Assembly: GCA_934667425.1 (NCBI GenBank)
Contig: CAKULV010000005.1
Location: 1-64,000, forward strand
DNA: 64,000 bases
Source: an uncultured Kiritimatiellota bacterium
GTDB taxonomy: Bacteria > Verrucomicrobiota > Kiritimatiellia > RFP12 > UBA1067
Direction of reading: 5' to 3'
The stretch's first letter is position 1. Each line of letters opens with the position of its first letter. Shown piece by piece: positions 41,998 through 50,534 of this stretch. Made by a program: the position numbers and the translations under genes. The notes under the pieces are model-generated. The model was not told the origin of the DNA, ran no database searches, and saw only the letters and a program-made list of their open reading frames with translations.

Positions 41998-44490
41998 TCA
42001 CCTGACAACCACCACCATGCCAACGGGGATGCGTTTGATTGAAAGCGACTTGCCGTCCTCCGATTTTGCAATGGCATACGCATTGCCGTCGGTCGAAGAC
42101 ACGGATGGCATGCCGTCCACGCCTCCATCCGCGACAAGTATCTCGTACCAGCGTCCGGCAGGAAGCTTCGGCTTGACAAATCCAGCAACAACAATGCCTG
42201 AGCCCTCTGCGAATGAAACGGCGCCATCCGAGGTGAATGCCGCACCCATGCCTATCTCCGCAACGTCAACAGACCACGTTTCCTGCAGCCTGAACAGCGG
42301 ACACGCAGTCAGCGAGGGGAAGCCGGTCAAGGCCATGGTCGTCTGAGAGGCATTGCCGCCGGCATCAAGCGACGAACCCACCGCAAACTCCATGGATGCG
42401 AAATACGGCACGGTCGTTTGGATCGGTTCGCCCGTTATCGGATGCTCGACAGCCGTACCGGCCTCGCCAGGCACGCTCCACGTAAGAAGCGACCCGTCGC
42501 CTGGATCCACAAGTTCCTGATAGTCGGCGCAATCATTGGAATTCCGCCCCTGAGGATCCCAGCCAAGTCCGAAATTCGGAGCCCAGTGGGCGGTGCCGGA
42601 CGAATTGCCGAGCGTATTCGTCATGTTGGTGACGTAATAGTAGGCCGGGCCGCCACGATCCGTAACGCCGTCCTTGTTGGCGAAGATGCGGTATTCGAAC
42701 CTATGCGGCCCTGGCGTTACCTCCACAGTATTTGTGCCGACCGCACTCGTTGTCTGTTGGGCTATGACCTTCTCGCCATCGATGAAAAGCATCGAACCGG
42801 TATTGACGCAAGACGCGAAGCTCCATCTGGCATTCTCACCTGTACGGTTCCAGATGTAGCCCAAATAGGTGAATACCGGATACGGTTCCCTCCATATGGT
42901 TGATGAGCCGCTGACATATGCCGCCTCCGGGCGAAGCACAACCGAGTTCGTAAAGCAGACCGATGACCGCCAGACGACAAAGCACGACTCCGGGTCATCC
43001 TGCACATGCTTGCGGCAGTTCTTGAAGCCATAGACGAGTCCCGCGAACCTCGGATCCAGGCCGTGCTTGGTCAATGCCACACGTCCCTCATCCACCTTGA
43101 GCGTTCCAGCAGATGCCAGCGAGTGCCAGTCGAGCAGCCCCTTGCCCGTCTTCGTTATGCCCTTGAACATTCCGAATCCATTGGTGACGGCCACTTGGCC
43201 ATCTCCATGCATCTCCGTGTTCGGAAGCGAATATGCATCCGGCCCATGCAACTGGATCGAGCCGTTAGTGACGACAAGCGTACCTCCATCCGCAGGGACG
43301 GCGCCGTTTCGCCAAAGCCAGAGATCTGTGCCGGCAACGGTGATTCCACCGGTAAAGTCGTTTTCAGGATTCATCAGCGTCAACGCGCCGTACGGGGACG
43401 AGTCGGACAGTTTTGCATATATTCTCTTCGAGCCGGAAAGCTTGCCGTGAAATGCGATGGCATTCCGAGGGCTGTCATATGGCGCTATGCTGATCTGCGC
43501 AGAGCTGTCGCCAAAATCGACTGGTCCCATCCAACGGTTGTAGTTCGTGTTTACCACGCCATTCACCATGCCGGCGTTGCCCGGATTGGCCTCGTTATCA
43601 AACTTGTTTCCCGTGAGGAACGCCACGTTTCCATCGTCCAATGCCGAAATCACTTTCGCGGGCACGTTGCCGTTCGAGCCTGCGATGCAGATGTAGCACT
43701 TGTTGGAAAGAATCAGCGCAAGGTCTTCTGCCGATTTCCCAAGATATCCATCCACCCAAAGGTTGGAGAACTTTATCTGGTGCTGGCTTGACTTGTCGTC
43801 CGACATGAACACGATGCGCCCGCCGCCACCCGTGACCTTCGGGTTCTCGAACGAAATCTGCCTGGACTTCACGTTGAAACGCAAATCATGGCCGTGCAGG
43901 TCAACGGTTCCGGCAGCTGTCGTGCGAATCACTTTCGTCTTTGGATTTACAACCGTAATGCAGGCATCGTCCGTCAATTCCAGTCTGCCGCCGATGAAGT
44001 TGTTCACCTCAAGATCCATGCGTTGGCTGAAAAGAAGCGCACCCGATCCATCCGGGCCGTCTCCGGCGATGCGGAACTTCCTGTACTTTCCGATAGTGAA
44101 ATCGGCCGTGTCTGTTGATGCCTCGCTCTGATACGACTCCAACTGGGCTCCCCTTTCCACTACCACCCACGAATCGACTGCGGCGCTCGTTTTTCCAAGC
44201 CCCTTTACGTGCTGATAGCGGTAGACACCTTCCGCAACCCGGATTTCGCCGACATATGATGATATATTCACATCGTAGGGCACAATAAGCCGCCCCGCAC
44301 CGGCCTTCACGAAATTCGTCACGGAATTGCCTGTCAGCAGCGCAAGCGATGCCGCGTCATTAAATTCGGCATCGCCGACGGCTACGGTCGCCGTCAAGGT
44401 GCGCAGTCCGGGATCATGGACATACGCGACATCAGCCGATGCCACGAACAGCATCATGGCAAAGGATGCAGTTATGATTTTTTTTTTCAT
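41998..44490 (-). CDS. large secreted beta-strand protein with PA14-like domain
   Basis: 830 residues from ATG at 44490; an earlier in-frame ATG at 44583 lies upstream of the promoter and cannot be used. The first codons hold ten A in a row (MKKKIITAS). Signal peptide to about FVASADVA. Autotransporter-associated beta-strand repeats fill the first two thirds (FVKAGAGRLIVPYDVN, VTNGSIQLHGPDAYSLPN, GITKTGKGLLDWHSL). A PA14-like region follows (YLGYIWNRTGENARWSF, SMLFIDGEKVI, EVTPGPHRFEYRIFAN), a fold that often binds glycans. The C-terminus is a short strand-rich tail with no recognised anchor. First gene after promoter (c). Confidence 0.72.
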   Translation of the reverse strand: MKKKIITASFAMMLFVASADVAYVHDPGLRTLTATVAVGDAEFNDAASLALLTGNSVTNFVKAGAGRLIVPYDVNISSYVGEIRVAEGVYRYQHVKGLGKTSAAVDSWVVVERGAQLESYQSEASTDTADFTIGKYRKFRIAGDGPDGSGALLFSQRMDLEVNNFIGGRLELTDDACITVVNPKTKVIRTTAAGTVDLHGHDLRFNVKSRQISFENPKVTGGGGRIVFMSDDKSSQHQIKFSNLWVDGYLGKSAEDLALILSNKCYICIAGSNGNVPAKVISALDDGNVAFLTGNKFDNEANPGNAGMVNGVVNTNYNRWMGPVDFGDSSAQISIAPYDSPRNAIAFHGKLSGSKRIYAKLSDSSPYGALTLMNPENDFTGGITVAGTDLWLWRNGAVPADGGTLVVTNGSIQLHGPDAYSLPNTEMHGDGQVAVTNGFGMFKGITKTGKGLLDWHSLASAGTLKVDEGRVALTKHGLDPRFAGLVYGFKNCRKHVQDDPESCFVVWRSSVCFTNSVVLRPEAAYVSGSSTIWREPYPVFTYLGYIWNRTGENARWSFASCVNTGSMLFIDGEKVIAQQTTSAVGTNTVEVTPGPHRFEYRIFANKDGVTDRGGPAYYYVTNMTNTLGNSSGTAHWAPNFGLGWDPQGRNSNDCADYQELVDPGDGSLLTWSVPGEAGTAVEHPITGEPIQTTVPYFASMEFAVGSSLDAGGNASQTTMALTGFPSLTACPLFRLQETWSVDVAEIGMGAAFTSDGAVSFAEGSGIVVAGFVKPKLPAGRWYEILVADGGVDGMPSVSSTDGNAYAIAKSEDGKSLSIKRIPVGMVVVVR

Positions 44491-44538
44491 GGCTACCTCA
44501 TCTCCTCGGTATTGTGGGTTTGATTGTCTATTGGCACG

Positions 44539-44590
44539 TACCGATACAATACCACATCGCAAGGACAACGGCAATTCCCTCACATGAGGG
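44539..44590 (-). promoter_or_regulatory. operator-type promoter (c) of the beta-strand/GH123-like operon
   Basis: On the minus strand: CCCTCA-N2-TGAGGG (44590-44577), 2 bases, TTGCCG (44574-44569), a 17-base spacer, TATTGT (44551-44546). The operator is only 19 bases past the stop of the GH106-like gene. Same geometry as (a), (b), (d) and (e), but with a less perfect -10 and no A tract. Confidence 0.75.
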
Positions 44591-44608
44591 ATGACCGAAT
44601 GGTATAAA

Positions 44609-47600
44609 TCATTCGCGAATCCGCAAGAGCCACGTCTTCGGGCCGGGTGCCACCAAACGAATCTTGCCGCCTGTCGCCTTGAACGTCTCTCCAGTCAGCA
44701 TATCCACCGTCTTGGAGACGCCGTGACCAACAAACGCGTCCACCGAACCCGATTGCGAGACCTGCCCGCGCTGGACGGCGAGTCCGCCATGAAGCGTCGC
44801 GTCCTTGCCCGAAAACACCTCCAGGAGGCTTCCCGAACGTGCCACATAGAAGCCGGGTTCCGTGACGGGCGTTGCCCCCGCCTCTTGGAACAGCTTCGCC
44901 CAGACAGCCGACTCATGAGGTGTGATGCCGAAGAAAACGCTGCGGGAGCCATCCGCCTGTATCTTCGATGCCGCAGCGACGGTCTTGTCGTCCGTCCAAG
45001 TGGCCAAGGCATCTGCGGACGCATCTTCGACGAACAGTCTCGGGGCATCCTTCCAACTGACAGGCGTGGCAAAGCGGGAAAGGCTCAGTCCGGGCCCCTT
45101 CGCGTTGAACGCGCACGGCTCGCGCTTCACCGAAAGGACGAGTCCCGTAAGACGGCGCACCGTCGCCAAATCATAGCCGTTCGCGCCTCCCAATCCCGGC
45201 GCATAGCACCATATAGCCGTAGCACGGTCTGAACGCGCCTTGGCCGCAGCGCGGACAAGTTCGTCCGAACCCGTCAGGGTGTTGAGGAATACGACCGCCT
45301 TGTATTTCGCCGGACTGGATGCGTAGCCGCAGGGCGAAAGGAGATCGAAGGGATAGCCGGTGAACGTGAGGGACTGGAGCGCATAATCAGCGATGTTCCG
45401 AACTTGCACCTCGGTCGTATCGCGGTCGCCATGTCCGTTCTTCCACGGGGAGTCGGGATCGAACAGCACGGCAATCTCGTTCGGCCCATCACCGGGATTT
45501 TTCCACAGGGCCCTCCACGCCCTGACGCCAGCGGCCATCGTCTCCATTGCCTCTGGACAGTTGTGCCACCACATGCCCGTTCCGCTCTGGTACGGGCCAA
45601 AGTCAACGGCCTGCCATCCCGTTCCGAGGACAAGCGCATTGGATACGAACTTGCCGAATGTGGCGCGGGTCTCCTCCGGCGTCTTGCATCGCCACTGCTC
45701 TTCGCCGCCGAAGCCTCGCGAGTTCCATGGCCGCACATCGCCTTCGATCGAGCAGAACTTGCCGTACCGGCGGCAGCGTTCGGCAAGCGACCGGTGGAAA
45801 CCGTCGCTCAGGTTGTAGCCGACCGTCGTCGCATAGAAATAGTCGATGTCGCCGGATCTGAGCATCCGGCCATAGCGAGCCGTGACTCCCTCCGGCGAAT
45901 ATGGCAGGACCGTGTAGCCGAAGTAGGCCCCCGCAAGGCACCCCGGAAGCGCCTCCTTGACGGAACGGCCGAACGACAGCATGAAGTCCTCAAGTTCCCT
46001 CGTGTAGCAGTCGTAATAGTCGTTCACGCGCCGGTCCCGCGCATCGGCGAGGTCGCGCACGAAAAGCCCCGTGCCAAGCCGCTCGGCCCTGTCCGGCACC
46101 GTCGCCGTCGCCCGCGTCACCTGCGGGTCCCCCCATGAAGCGCGCAATGCGGCATCTGTCGGATACTTCTCAAAAAGATATCTGCGAAACGCTTCCGTCA
46201 TTCGCTTGCCGGTGTCGGGCATCCTGTTGCATCCGGCCGGCATGCCGTCCCCGCTTCCGCCGAAGCCGCAGTGAACACCAAGGATGCGCCGCCCCCACGG
46301 CTGGTGTCGCGCATAGTCGCCAAACGCCTTCCAGAACCTGCGCTCCTCGTCCCGATACAGTTTGGACGCGAAACTCGGGACAGGTGGATTCCCCGAATAG
46401 TCGCCATAGCCAGTCCGCCCCGGAGCTTGGATGGCATAGCCGACAAGCTCGTCTGGATGCCGCTTCACCCAGCCTACGGGCATCTCCGCCCCATTGCGGT
46501 AGTAGAGAAAGAATCTCGCCTCAGGGTAAAGGGCGAGGATTCGGCGGATGCCGCCATCAAACTGAGAGAAGTCGTACGTGCCATCCTCGGCCTCGTATTT
46601 CCCTCGCAGAAAGCGCGAAAGCCCGATGATCGGGATTCCGGCCTTTCTCGCGCTCAGCACAATTGCATCGTTTTCCCTGGATGGGACAAGCCCAACCTCC
46701 ATGAATGCGTAGGGCGGGATTGTCCTGCCGTTTGTCTCGATTCCCGGCAAGCGCCCGGAGAACACGACCTTGGCATTCGGGGAGGCCGGTTCCGCAAGAA
46801 GGCCCTTTTCGTCAAAGGCGCCTCCACCGGTCTTCAAGAACGCCTGGTACGCGGCATACTCTTCGGGCGTCGCATATTGCCGCATTACGTCGCTGTACCT
46901 CGACCACGGAAGGGCCGTTGCGTCCCCGATCTCCAAGCCGGGCGCCCAATGGGAATCGTCGAATCCCACATCCTTCCACCCCGCCTCCTCGACAGGCGAC
47001 GCCTTGATCTGGCGGGACGTAGAGACGAGCGTTCTGCGTGTTCCGTCCGCAAACTCCACCTCGCCACGCAACATGACGCCGCAAGTGCGAGTATGCGGAC
47101 GACTCGCCGTGGCTGCGCGGCGGCAACCGATCGCAAGCACGTTGCGCCCCGGCTTAAGCAGCGGGCCTATTTCAGCGCCTGTCCCGCGCACATGCCCGCT
47201 GAACGACTTGAAGTCCGGCCACAGCGTACAGTTCAGCGGCTTTCCGTTGAGCCAAATCCCCCAGCACTTCTCCCGAAAGGAATGAACCCATGCGCGCTTT
47301 ACCGGACGGTCAACGTCAAAGGCCAGCCGCAGGCAGGCATTCGTCGGCAGATCGTCAAGGCTTTCCCCGGCAAACACCCACTTTGCCTCGGACTTTGAAT
47401 CCGACACCGGAATCGGCACCCGCTCATGGAAACTCACAGGCCCGAAGAGGCCGCCTTCCCGGTTCCGCAGATCGCCCGGCCCTTGCCTCGGCTCGTAATT
47501 GGGGTTCGGCGGGTATGCCTTTGCAATGCGTTCACGTGTCGCCCTGTCTCCAAGCAGCGAGGACAGGAGATTGGCAACCTCCACTTCAAGCACATTGCGC

Positions 47601-49876
47601 CCCTTCTTGAGCTCAACCTCCCATGTGAACGGACCGAAAAACCGCTTGCCGAGATCCATGCCATTCAACTTCACGCCGGCGCACCAGCATACCTGACCGA
47701 GATCCAACTTCACTTGACCAGACACAGGAGACTCAAATTCAATCCGATAGGCTGCACGGCCACTGAACGTCTCGCCAAACCGTGTCTGCCAGTTGCCTAG
47801 CTCCATCGGAGAGAACGGCTCGTCCAATCGATGGATCACGAAGTCGTCATTTTCAAGCTCGTGCGAAACAAGACGGCATGACGACCATCCGTTTGTCAGC
47901 GTCAGGACAGGCTCTTCCGAATAGACCGCAGGAATCGGCAGTTCCGGATCCGCACCCGTGACGAAGATCGCCGAGCCGGATCCGGCAAAGTGCCATGCGA
48001 CAGTTCCCATGTCTGACGGCACCGCAGCCAGCCGATCCTTTTCGACATCATATCTGGATATGGCTCCGTCCACACAAAAATCCATCTTCACGTCCCGTTC
48101 CCATGGATCTTCATTCACGACAAAGTATATGTTCCGCCGCCCATCGACGCGCTTCATCACACGCATCTGAATCGCATCCTGTCCTCTGATCGCCAGCGTA
48201 ACGGGAAGCCGTGAAAGGTCGGCCCCTGATGTCACAAGCCCCCCCGCCCGGCGGAACGCATCGACCTTCTCGCGGGCGGCGTCGGACATCCATTTAGACG
48301 TCGGAAGCACAAGCGCGCGGTAGCGCATGGCCCCGACCTTCAGCGCACCATCGTCCGTCACCTCGGCCGAGGAAAGCGACTCGTCGTTCACAAAGTCATA
48401 ATCGCGGTTCATGCGATCAAGCGCCGTCGCGACGGCATAATGGCACTGGGCGGCAGACTCCTTGTCCGCGCCGCCGGCCCAAAGTCCACGCACATCGTAG
48501 AATACCGCTATTTCCGCTCCCGGACGACCTTGCGACAGGAATGCCGCCGTCCGCTCGATATAGCGGAAGAACTGCGGCTGGTAGTCCCAATATGGGACGA
48601 CGGGCCCGGAATGCGGCTCAAAGAGAAGCTGCCACTGGCGGGCGTTGGTAAGCGCGTAATAGCCAAATACGAAACGGTTGATGCCTCGAACCATCTGATA
48701 GTCAACCACCCACTTCATCTGGTCTGGCGTACAGCCGTCCCCAAAGATGCCGAACGATTCCGACACGGCGAAGCGTCCGCCATTCTGGTGCATCGCGGAC
48801 GCGGCATATCGCGGGAACGGCGCCGTTGTCGCCCCCCGCTCGGCCGTTGCCGGGAATATCTGCTTCCATATCACATCCACTCCGGGACAGTCCATCCCGC
48901 GCAGACTTCGCAGCAGGTCACCATGCCCGTATTCGGCAATACGCTCCGGGACATCCTCTCCGTTCAGGTGTCCGCCCGCGATCATTCCATGCGCCCGGCA
49001 CCAGTCCCGGATCGGCAGCTGATAGCGTTCCATGAACAGGTCCGCACGCACCTCATGATAGTCGATGCGGAGTTTCGCGAGCCGGTCGTCCGTATCGTCC
49101 TTGCGCTCAAGCAGCTCCTTTATGTGCGGACGCAAGTCATAGCCCTTCTTCGCCCGAAAGACCTCGTCGAAGTCCGCAGTCCAGCCAACGCTTGTACGGC
49201 TCCCGTCACAGGCTCTCGGCATGGCCGGTTCGTCCGTGAATGCGAAGCGCACCGTCTTGCCGATATCATCGGGTATCGCCTTCGCGTACGCATCGTGGGT
49301 GAGCGAGAGGAACGAGTCGACCGCCCCCTTCTCTATCATCGACGGATAAGGCGGATTCCCGGAATACGGCTCGACCACAAGTGTTGGCTTCCCGTCCGCA
49401 CCGATGGACAGGCGCCTGCGTCGAAAGCGTCCTTCCGCATCGCCACTGGCGACCAGACCGCAAGCGCCGCCGGAAGGCCAGCCACCCTCGTCGTACAGCC
49501 AAGCATCCATGCCGAGTTCACGCGCCCTCTTCACGACCTTGGCGAACACGTCAAGATACTCGCTTGTCAGGTAGTCCGGCTCCATGTGGGATTCGAAGAT
49601 GCCACGGCGGAAGTTCGTCGGAAACGGATGGATGCACACGCTCCTAAGCCCGTGCGCGTGCATGTCGTCCAACTGCGAGATGAGCGTAGGCACGTCAAGC
49701 CGCCCATTCCACATCCAGAAGTAACCGGGCGAGAACGCCGGATCGATATCGCCACAGGCAGAGAGCGCCGACAGGCATAATGCGCCAAAAAGCAATGCAT
49801 TGCACATCCGGCCCAAGCCTACCTTCTCCACAAGACGCCTTGTCGATTTCCTGACGCTCTCTTTTCCTAACAACAT
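44609..49876 (-). CDS. giant secreted two-hydrolase fusion: GH106-like plus beta-galactosidase-like module
   Basis: 1755 residues with GGGAGAAGGG before the ATG. A lipobox-like LSAC follows the hydrophobic segment NALLFGALCLSALSAC, so it may be lipid-anchored. Module 1 (about 45-600) resembles GH106 alpha-L-rhamnosidase-like proteins: FWMWNGRLDVPTL, RELGMDAWLYDEGGWPSGG, FTDEPAMP and HLNGEDVP. Jelly-roll domains follow (AAYRIEFESPVSGQVKLDLG, EVELKKGRNVLEVEVANLL; a second at about 830-960). Module 2 (about 1000-1480) is a clan GH-A-like barrel starting PPYAFMEVGLV with FCSIEGDVRPWN late, then a Rossmann-like domain (EIAVLFDPDSPWKN) as in GH42 enzymes. Sole gene between promoters (d) and (c). 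Confidence 0.72.
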   Translation of the reverse strand: MLLGKESVRKSTRRLVEKVGLGRMCNALLFGALCLSALSACGDIDPAFSPGYFWMWNGRLDVPTLISQLDDMHAHGLRSVCIHPFPTNFRRGIFESHMEPDYLTSEYLDVFAKVVKRARELGMDAWLYDEGGWPSGGACGLVASGDAEGRFRRRRLSIGADGKPTLVVEPYSGNPPYPSMIEKGAVDSFLSLTHDAYAKAIPDDIGKTVRFAFTDEPAMPRACDGSRTSVGWTADFDEVFRAKKGYDLRPHIKELLERKDDTDDRLAKLRIDYHEVRADLFMERYQLPIRDWCRAHGMIAGGHLNGEDVPERIAEYGHGDLLRSLRGMDCPGVDVIWKQIFPATAERGATTAPFPRYAASAMHQNGGRFAVSESFGIFGDGCTPDQMKWVVDYQMVRGINRFVFGYYALTNARQWQLLFEPHSGPVVPYWDYQPQFFRYIERTAAFLSQGRPGAEIAVFYDVRGLWAGGADKESAAQCHYAVATALDRMNRDYDFVNDESLSSAEVTDDGALKVGAMRYRALVLPTSKWMSDAAREKVDAFRRAGGLVTSGADLSRLPVTLAIRGQDAIQMRVMKRVDGRRNIYFVVNEDPWERDVKMDFCVDGAISRYDVEKDRLAAVPSDMGTVAWHFAGSGSAIFVTGADPELPIPAVYSEEPVLTLTNGWSSCRLVSHELENDDFVIHRLDEPFSPMELGNWQTRFGETFSGRAAYRIEFESPVSGQVKLDLGQVCWCAGVKLNGMDLGKRFFGPFTWEVELKKGRNVLEVEVANLLSSLLGDRATRERIAKAYPPNPNYEPRQGPGDLRNREGGLFGPVSFHERVPIPVSDSKSEAKWVFAGESLDDLPTNACLRLAFDVDRPVKRAWVHSFREKCWGIWLNGKPLNCTLWPDFKSFSGHVRGTGAEIGPLLKPGRNVLAIGCRRAATASRPHTRTCGVMLRGEVEFADGTRRTLVSTSRQIKASPVEEAGWKDVGFDDSHWAPGLEIGDATALPWSRYSDVMRQYATPEEYAAYQAFLKTGGGAFDEKGLLAEPASPNAKVVFSGRLPGIETNGRTIPPYAFMEVGLVPSRENDAIVLSARKAGIPIIGLSRFLRGKYEAEDGTYDFSQFDGGIRRILALYPEARFFLYYRNGAEMPVGWVKRHPDELVGYAIQAPGRTGYGDYSGNPPVPSFASKLYRDEERRFWKAFGDYARHQPWGRRILGVHCGFGGSGDGMPAGCNRMPDTGKRMTEAFRRYLFEKYPTDAALRASWGDPQVTRATATVPDRAERLGTGLFVRDLADARDRRVNDYYDCYTRELEDFMLSFGRSVKEALPGCLAGAYFGYTVLPYSPEGVTARYGRMLRSGDIDYFYATTVGYNLSDGFHRSLAERCRRYGKFCSIEGDVRPWNSRGFGGEEQWRCKTPEETRATFGKFVSNALVLGTGWQAVDFGPYQSGTGMWWHNCPEAMETMAAGVRAWRALWKNPGDGPNEIAVLFDPDSPWKNGHGDRDTTEVQVRNIADYALQSLTFTGYPFDLLSPCGYASSPAKYKAVVFLNTLTGSDELVRAAAKARSDRATAIWCYAPGLGGANGYDLATVRRLTGLVLSVKREPCAFNAKGPGLSLSRFATPVSWKDAPRLFVEDASADALATWTDDKTVAAASKIQADGSRSVFFGITPHESAVWAKLFQEAGATPVTEPGFYVARSGSLLEVFSGKDATLHGGLAVQRGQVSQSGSVDAFVGHGVSKTVDMLTGETFKATGGKIRLVAPGPKTWLLRIRE

Positions 49877-49911
49877 GCCCTTCTCCCAAACAGCCCGTTA
49901 TGACTACTGAT

Positions 49912-49963
49912 GGCGTAAATTATACATGGTTTTCCGCCGGCCCGCAATTCCCTCACATGAGGG
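49912..49963 (-). promoter_or_regulatory. operator-type promoter (d) of the GH106-like fusion gene
   Basis: On the minus strand: CCCTCA-N2-TGAGGG (49963-49950), 2 bases, TTGCGG (49947-49942), a 17-base spacer, TATAAT (49924-49919). The start codon at 49876 follows 42 bases after the -10. The stretch 49964-50029 behind the operator shows nothing else. Confidence 0.82.
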
Positions 49964-50029
49964 AAAAGAATATGCCTGTCGAATTCGTGACAGCTTATAG
50001 GAAGTTTAGGCTAAGCTGAAGACCTCGCC

Positions 50030-50323
50030 CTATCCCCGTAGGCACCCTATTGGACAGACAAGAATCCCATCATCATTTCGATAGGCAAAATCCCCGTCAG
50101 CCGTTAGAACCATCTTGAAGCTCGGTTGCGGCATTTTCGTCGCATCGATCTTGGCCGACAATGCCTTCAGCGATCAATCAGCCAACAAAACCGTTGTTCG
50201 GGCAATCTGCCGCGCAGTCGTTGTCTTCCCGCACCACTTGGCACCCCGCACCAGTACAGCCCCCATGTAAGAAAGCTTTTCGAGCAACAAGGAATCTGCA
50301 ATTCTTTTACGATATTTCTTCAT
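50030..50323 (-). pseudogene. deletion remnant of a DUF4143 AAA ATPase
   Basis: From ATG at 50323 the frame reads MKKYRKRIADSLLLEKLSYM, then GAVLVRGAKWCGKTTTARQIA, the N-terminus and P-loop of the DUF4143 ATPase family. After TTVLLAD comes a TGA, and in the same frame KALSAKIDATKMPQPSFKMV, LTADGDFAYRNDDG and LVCPIGCLRG to TAG at 50030, which is the family's C-terminal end. About 300 central residues are missing, so an internal deletion joined the two ends. A TATAAT (50339-50334) still lies 10 bases before the ATG. Such ATPases are common, often multicopy genes of uncertain function. Confidence 0.8.
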
Positions 50324-50365
50324 AACGGCGGATATTATATCAAATCCTAATGCACTCAACACCTG

Positions 50366-50434
50366 CATTAGGTAATTTGGCGCAAAATCATTAGGTAATT
50401 TGGCGCGAAATCATTAGGTAATTTGGCGCGAAAC
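50366..50434. repeat. three tandem 23-bp repeats
   Basis: CATTAGGTAATTTGGCGCRAAAT is repeated at 50366-50388, 50389-50411 and 50412-50434, the last diverging at its end; one A/G difference separates unit 1 from the others. It lies between the ATPase remnant and the sensor-kinase promoter. An A10 tract follows at 50465-50474. Too few and too regular for CRISPR; it may be a binding-site array or a slippage product. Confidence 0.75.
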
Positions 50435-50482
50435 ACCCCAGTGCAAAACCACGAGCGTTTCCCTAAAAAAAAAACTCCGCAT

Positions 50483-50534
50483 CCCTCACATGAGGGATAT
50501 GTGGGACGAACACGATTTTGATATAATCCGCCCA
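50483..50534 (+). promoter_or_regulatory. operator-type promoter (e) of the two-component system, leaderless
   Basis: ATCCCTCA-N2-TGAGGGAT (operator core 50483-50496), 2 bases, a weak -35 ATGTGG (50499-50504), exactly 17 bases, TATAAT (50522-50527) and ATG 6 bases later. The geometry equals that of promoters (c) and (d). The weak -35 would make activation by a bound regulator necessary; the short distance to ATG predicts a leaderless transcript. Confidence 0.8.

Noticed and set aside
44491..44583. Upstream ATG at 44583 for the beta-strand protein, and similarly 39019 and 62004 for two other genes
   Set aside because: The first two lie within or upstream of the promoter boxes, the third precedes a perfect ribosome-binding site and signal peptide; internal starts fit better.
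50366..50434. CRISPR array
   Set aside because: The three 23-bp units are directly adjacent with no spacers, and no cas genes are present.
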